Part shown: positions 4,928-6,838 of the stretch, piece by piece
Position numbering within the stretch: the stretch's first letter is position 1
Layout: each line of letters opens with the position of its first letter
NCBI GenBank assembly: GCA_046350295.1
Contig: JAXMAR010000086.1
Coordinates: 1-6,838, forward strand
Direction: 5' to 3'
Source: JAXMAR01 sp046350295
Lineage (GTDB): Bacteria > Planctomycetota > Planctomycetia > Gemmatales > Gemmataceae
Length of the DNA: 6,838 nucleotides
Notes under the pieces: generated by a model
What the model saw: the letters and a program-made list of their open reading frames with translations, nothing else
What the model was told of the DNA's origin: nothing
Databases searched by the model: none
Program-made: the position numbers and the translations under genes

Positions 4928-5761
4928 CTATTTCTTCACCGGCGCCAGATCGATGCGGCGGAAGAACACCTCGGCCCCTTCGGACTGGAACAGGATCTTG
5001 CCGCGTGTGTGGCTGCATTCCGTGCCGGCGTTGACGACCTTGCCGTTGAGGATGTTGGTGATATTGCCGCCGTCGCAGACGCATTCGAGCGTGTTCCATT
5101 CCCCCGCGAGCCGTTCCACGTCGTTCTTGCCGCGGAAGCCGACGGTGTCCTTCCAGACCGGATCGCGGCCCCACCAGTTGATGCGACCGCCGGTGAACTT
5201 GGTCAGCATGCCGTCGGGGTCGAAATAGGGCTGCGGGCTCTTCTTGTCGCCGGCGCCGGTCGGGATGTTCTTCACCTTGACGCTCAGGCTCGGCGTATTC
5301 TTGCCCTTGACGAGGATGAAGTCGCCCGTGCCCCCTTCGATCATCTGGCACTCGACCGATTCGAGCCAGACGCCGCTCGCCGCGCCGTCCTCGCCGACGC
5401 AGTGGAGGAGGATGCCGCTGTCGCGCGCTCCCTTCTCGCGCGGCGGCCAGGTCTCCTTGCCCCACTTGAACTCGACGGTGAGGTGATAGTTCTCGTATTC
5501 CTTCTCGGTGACGAAGCAGCCGAATACCTTGCCGGAGACACGGATGGCCGGCTTGCCGTCGGCGTCGACCACACTGAAGATTTTTTCCGGGTCGTTGTTC
5601 TTGCCGTACGCCTTGCCCCCCTTCGTCGGGCTGCCGAGGTAGGTGTAGAAGTTAGCGAGGTCCTTGCCGTTGAAAAGCCGGATCGGCTTGGTCACGGGTT
5701 CGGCGGAGGCGGGGCCGGCGACGGCGAGGAAGGCGGCGACAAACGCGAGACGGCGAATCAT
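4928..5761 (-). CDS. Secreted DUF1080 (3-keto-disaccharide hydrolase family) protein
   Basis: A 277-aa protein with a typical signal peptide, MIRRLAFVAAFLAVAGPASA (1-20). The mature part is a concanavalin-like beta-sandwich of the DUF1080 / 3-keto-disaccharide hydrolase family: the opening motif RLFNGKDLANFYTYL (28-42), the HLTVEFKW strand (93-100), the conserved DSGILLH (114-120), the VECQMIEGGTGDF stretch (137-149), GEWNTLE (220-226), and the final strand GKILFQSEGAEVFFRRIDL (254-272). It should act outside the cytoplasm on sugar derivatives; planctomycetes carry large expansions of this family. The start at 5761 is chosen because TGGAG lies seven bases upstream and the signal peptide begins there; an in-frame ATG at 5830 would add 23 non-signal residues and overlap the promoter. 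It diverges from the alpha/beta hydrolase. Confidence 0.9.
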   Translation of the reverse strand: MIRRLAFVAAFLAVAGPASAEPVTKPIRLFNGKDLANFYTYLGSPTKGGKAYGKNNDPEKIFSVVDADGKPAIRVSGKVFGCFVTEKEYENYHLTVEFKWGKETWPPREKGARDSGILLHCVGEDGAASGVWLESVECQMIEGGTGDFILVKGKNTPSLSVKVKNIPTGAGDKKSPQPYFDPDGMLTKFTGGRINWWGRDPVWKDTVGFRGKNDVERLAGEWNTLECVCDGGNITNILNGKVVNAGTECSHTRGKILFQSEGAEVFFRRIDLAPVKK

Positions 5762-5801
5762 GGTGAGGCTCCAGAAGGCGTGCATCGAGTCGGATGATCG
5801 C

Positions 5802-5830
5802 ACTCTAGTTGGTCGCTTGCCGTTTCGCAA
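5802..5830 (-). promoter_or_regulatory. Candidate promoter of the DUF1080 gene
   Basis: On the minus strand, -35 TTGCGA (plus-strand 5825-5830) and -10 TAGAGT (plus-strand 5802-5807) are 17 bp apart, each four of six to consensus. A small inverted repeat, TTTCG-N4-CGAAA (5823-5836), overlaps the -35 and could be an operator, though it may be chance. Confidence 0.4.
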
Positions 5831-5841
5831 TCGAAATCGGG

Positions 5842-5870
5842 TTGGCTTGGTAAAGGGTCCCGCGTAGCAT
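5842..5870 (+). promoter_or_regulatory. Candidate promoter of the alpha/beta hydrolase gene
   Basis: -35 TTGGCT (5842-5847) and -10 TAGCAT (5865-5870) are separated by 17 bp, each four of six to consensus. It would give a leader of about 59 bases that contains the hairpin at 5900-5918. Confidence 0.35.
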
Positions 5871-5899
5871 CGGGGTTATTGAAGCGGGATGTGGTCCGG

Positions 5900-5918
5900 C
5901 CCGGTTCCGCGAACCGGG
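5900..5918 (+). promoter_or_regulatory. Hairpin in the leader of the alpha/beta hydrolase gene
   Basis: CCCGGTTC (5900-5907), loop CGC, GAACCGGG (5911-5918) is a perfect 8-bp stem ending 17 bases before the ATG at 5936. It is close enough to affect ribosome access or mRNA stability. It could equally be a solitary REP-type repeat. No ligand-binding fold is evident. Confidence 0.5.
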
Positions 5919-5935
5919 GCTAAACGAGACGCTCG

Positions 5936-6778
5936 ATGTTCAAGTTCCTCAAGAAGCTCAAATACGGCGTCCGCGTGCTCCTCTCCAAGGGGGGCGGCGA
6001 GGAGGAGATCATCGACGTCGGCGGCCGCAAGACGGTGCTGCGCCATGGCGGCGCCGGGCCGGCCTTCGTCTACCTGCACAGCACGCTTGGCGAATCCTTC
6101 ATGTGGCTGCCTTTTTTCCAGACCTGGGCCAAAAAGTTCCGCGTCCTGGCGCCTACTCACCCCGGCTTCGGCAGATCGGAAGGCTTCGACCGGATCGACA
6201 CCATCGAGGACATGGCGTTCCACTACATCGAACTGCTCGACGCGCTGGAGTTGGAGGAGGTCATCCTGGGGGGCGTCAGCCTGGGGGGCTGGATCGCGGC
6301 TGAGGTCGCATGCCGCTGGCCGGAGCGGGTGAAAAAGCTGTGGATCGCGGACGCGCCGGGCCTCTGGGTCGAGGAGCAACCGCTGCCCGACCTGTTCCGC
6401 ATCATGCACGACCGGGACAAGATGCGCGACTTGCTCTTCCACGATCCGCAGGGGGCGATGGCGAGCCTGGTCATCAAGGACAAGCCGGACGAAATGACGA
6501 TGCTCAATGCCTACCAGGCGCTAACGGTCCTCGCCCGCCTGGTCTGGGAACGGCCCTACAATCCGAAGCTGGCCGACCGCCTTAGGCGCGTGCAATGCCC
6601 GACGCTGCTCGTCTGGGGCGACGACGACAGGCTGATCCCGCCGGCCTACGGCGAAGCCTATCGCAAGGCGCTGCCGCACGCCGAGCTGAAGCTGATCAAG
6701 GACAGCGGGCACTTGCCGATGTTCGAGAAGGAGGGTGAGTTCGTGCGGGCGATCGAGGAATTCGCTTTGCGTGACTGA
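5936..6778 (+). CDS. Alpha/beta hydrolase fold protein
   Basis: A 280-aa cytoplasmic protein with a complete alpha/beta hydrolase core. The nucleophile elbow is GVSLGG with Ser115. The acid is most likely Asp231 in WGDDDRLIP (227-235), and the base is His259 in DSGHLPMFE. The oxyanion-hole region is YLHST (46-50), followed by HPGFGRSE (75-82). The cap domain lies between about residues 145 and 215. The N-terminus (MFKFLKKLKYGVRVLL) is basic-amphipathic rather than a signal peptide and could touch the membrane. The overall pattern is that of small-molecule esterases and C-C hydrolases (MhpC/BphD-like); the substrate cannot be read. The Shine-Dalgarno is weak. It is divergent from the DUF1080 gene, and nothing in the sequence ties the two functions together. 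Confidence 0.88.
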   Translation: MFKFLKKLKYGVRVLLSKGGGEEEIIDVGGRKTVLRHGGAGPAFVYLHSTLGESFMWLPFFQTWAKKFRVLAPTHPGFGRSEGFDRIDTIEDMAFHYIELLDALELEEVILGGVSLGGWIAAEVACRWPERVKKLWIADAPGLWVEEQPLPDLFRIMHDRDKMRDLLFHDPQGAMASLVIKDKPDEMTMLNAYQALTVLARLVWERPYNPKLADRLRRVQCPTLLVWGDDDRLIPPAYGEAYRKALPHAELKLIKDSGHLPMFEKEGEFVRAIEEFALRD

Positions 6779-6783
6779 CCTGC

Positions 6784-6822
6784 CACGCAAAAAAAGGCTC
6801 ATCCGGTTTTCGCGTGTTGTTT
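6784..6822 (+). terminator. Possible weak terminator of the alpha/beta hydrolase gene
   Basis: CACGCAAAA (6784-6792) can pair with TTTT and GCGTG (about 6807-6816, one bulged C), and a T-rich run TTGTTTT follows. The stem is AT-rich and the loop long, so this is tentative. The bases from here to the window end show no gene. Confidence 0.3.
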
Positions 6823-6838
6823 TCGTCGGTCGCCTCGC

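Noticed and set aside
4427..5797. Plus-strand 456-codon open frame across the hypothetical operon and the DUF1080 gene.
   Set aside because: It lies antisense to three genes with clear starts and a recognised family; the translation is repetitive in Ala, Val and Asp with no domain.
1..6838. CRISPR array, insertion sequence or rRNA.
   Set aside because: No regularly spaced direct repeats, no transposase gene, no terminal inverted repeats and no rRNA-like sequence were seen.

Overview
The window looks like a chromosomal segment of a GC-rich planctomycete, probably of the Gemmata/Pirellula kind. This is inference from gene content: a secreted DUF1080 (3-keto-disaccharide hydrolase) protein, a DUF4198-DUF3386 secreted protein, a methyltransferase with an export signal, and short GC-rich inverted repeats between genes. 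No 16S rRNA or marker gene is present to confirm the phylum.

Left end (1-420): the 3' half of a tRNA-Met(CAU) gene without its 5' half stops one base short of the stop codon of a 57-aa HemP (hemin uptake protein) gene on the minus strand. hemP has a strong sigma70-type promoter overlapped by a perfect 7-bp inverted repeat, arms TTATTGA and TCAATAA nine bases apart, which is a likely metal-responsive operator. Reading away from hemP is a 475-aa secreted DUF4198-DUF3386 protein (421-1848). Together these form a candidate iron/heme or metal acquisition locus with a shared control region.

Middle (1849-3255): after a hairpin and a promoter comes a two-gene operon, a tandem-ACT amino-acid-sensor protein followed 15 bases later by a class I SAM methyltransferase with a signal peptide. 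Just past the methyltransferase stop is a decayed copy of its own 3' end.

Accessory block (3277-4822): two compact gene pairs point toward each other. On the plus strand a ribbon-helix-helix-like 135-aa protein overlaps an HNH nuclease gene by an ATGA junction, resembling a toxin-antitoxin or defence pair. On the minus strand are an 88-aa and a 127-aa protein of unknown function, seven bases apart. A double perfect hairpin (4872-4919) of REP-like type closes this block.

Right end (4928-6838): a secreted DUF1080 protein (minus) and a cytoplasmic alpha/beta hydrolase (plus) diverge from a shared intergenic region with a candidate promoter on each strand and a hairpin in the hydrolase leader. 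The last 60 bases hold no gene that I can support, only a possible weak terminator.
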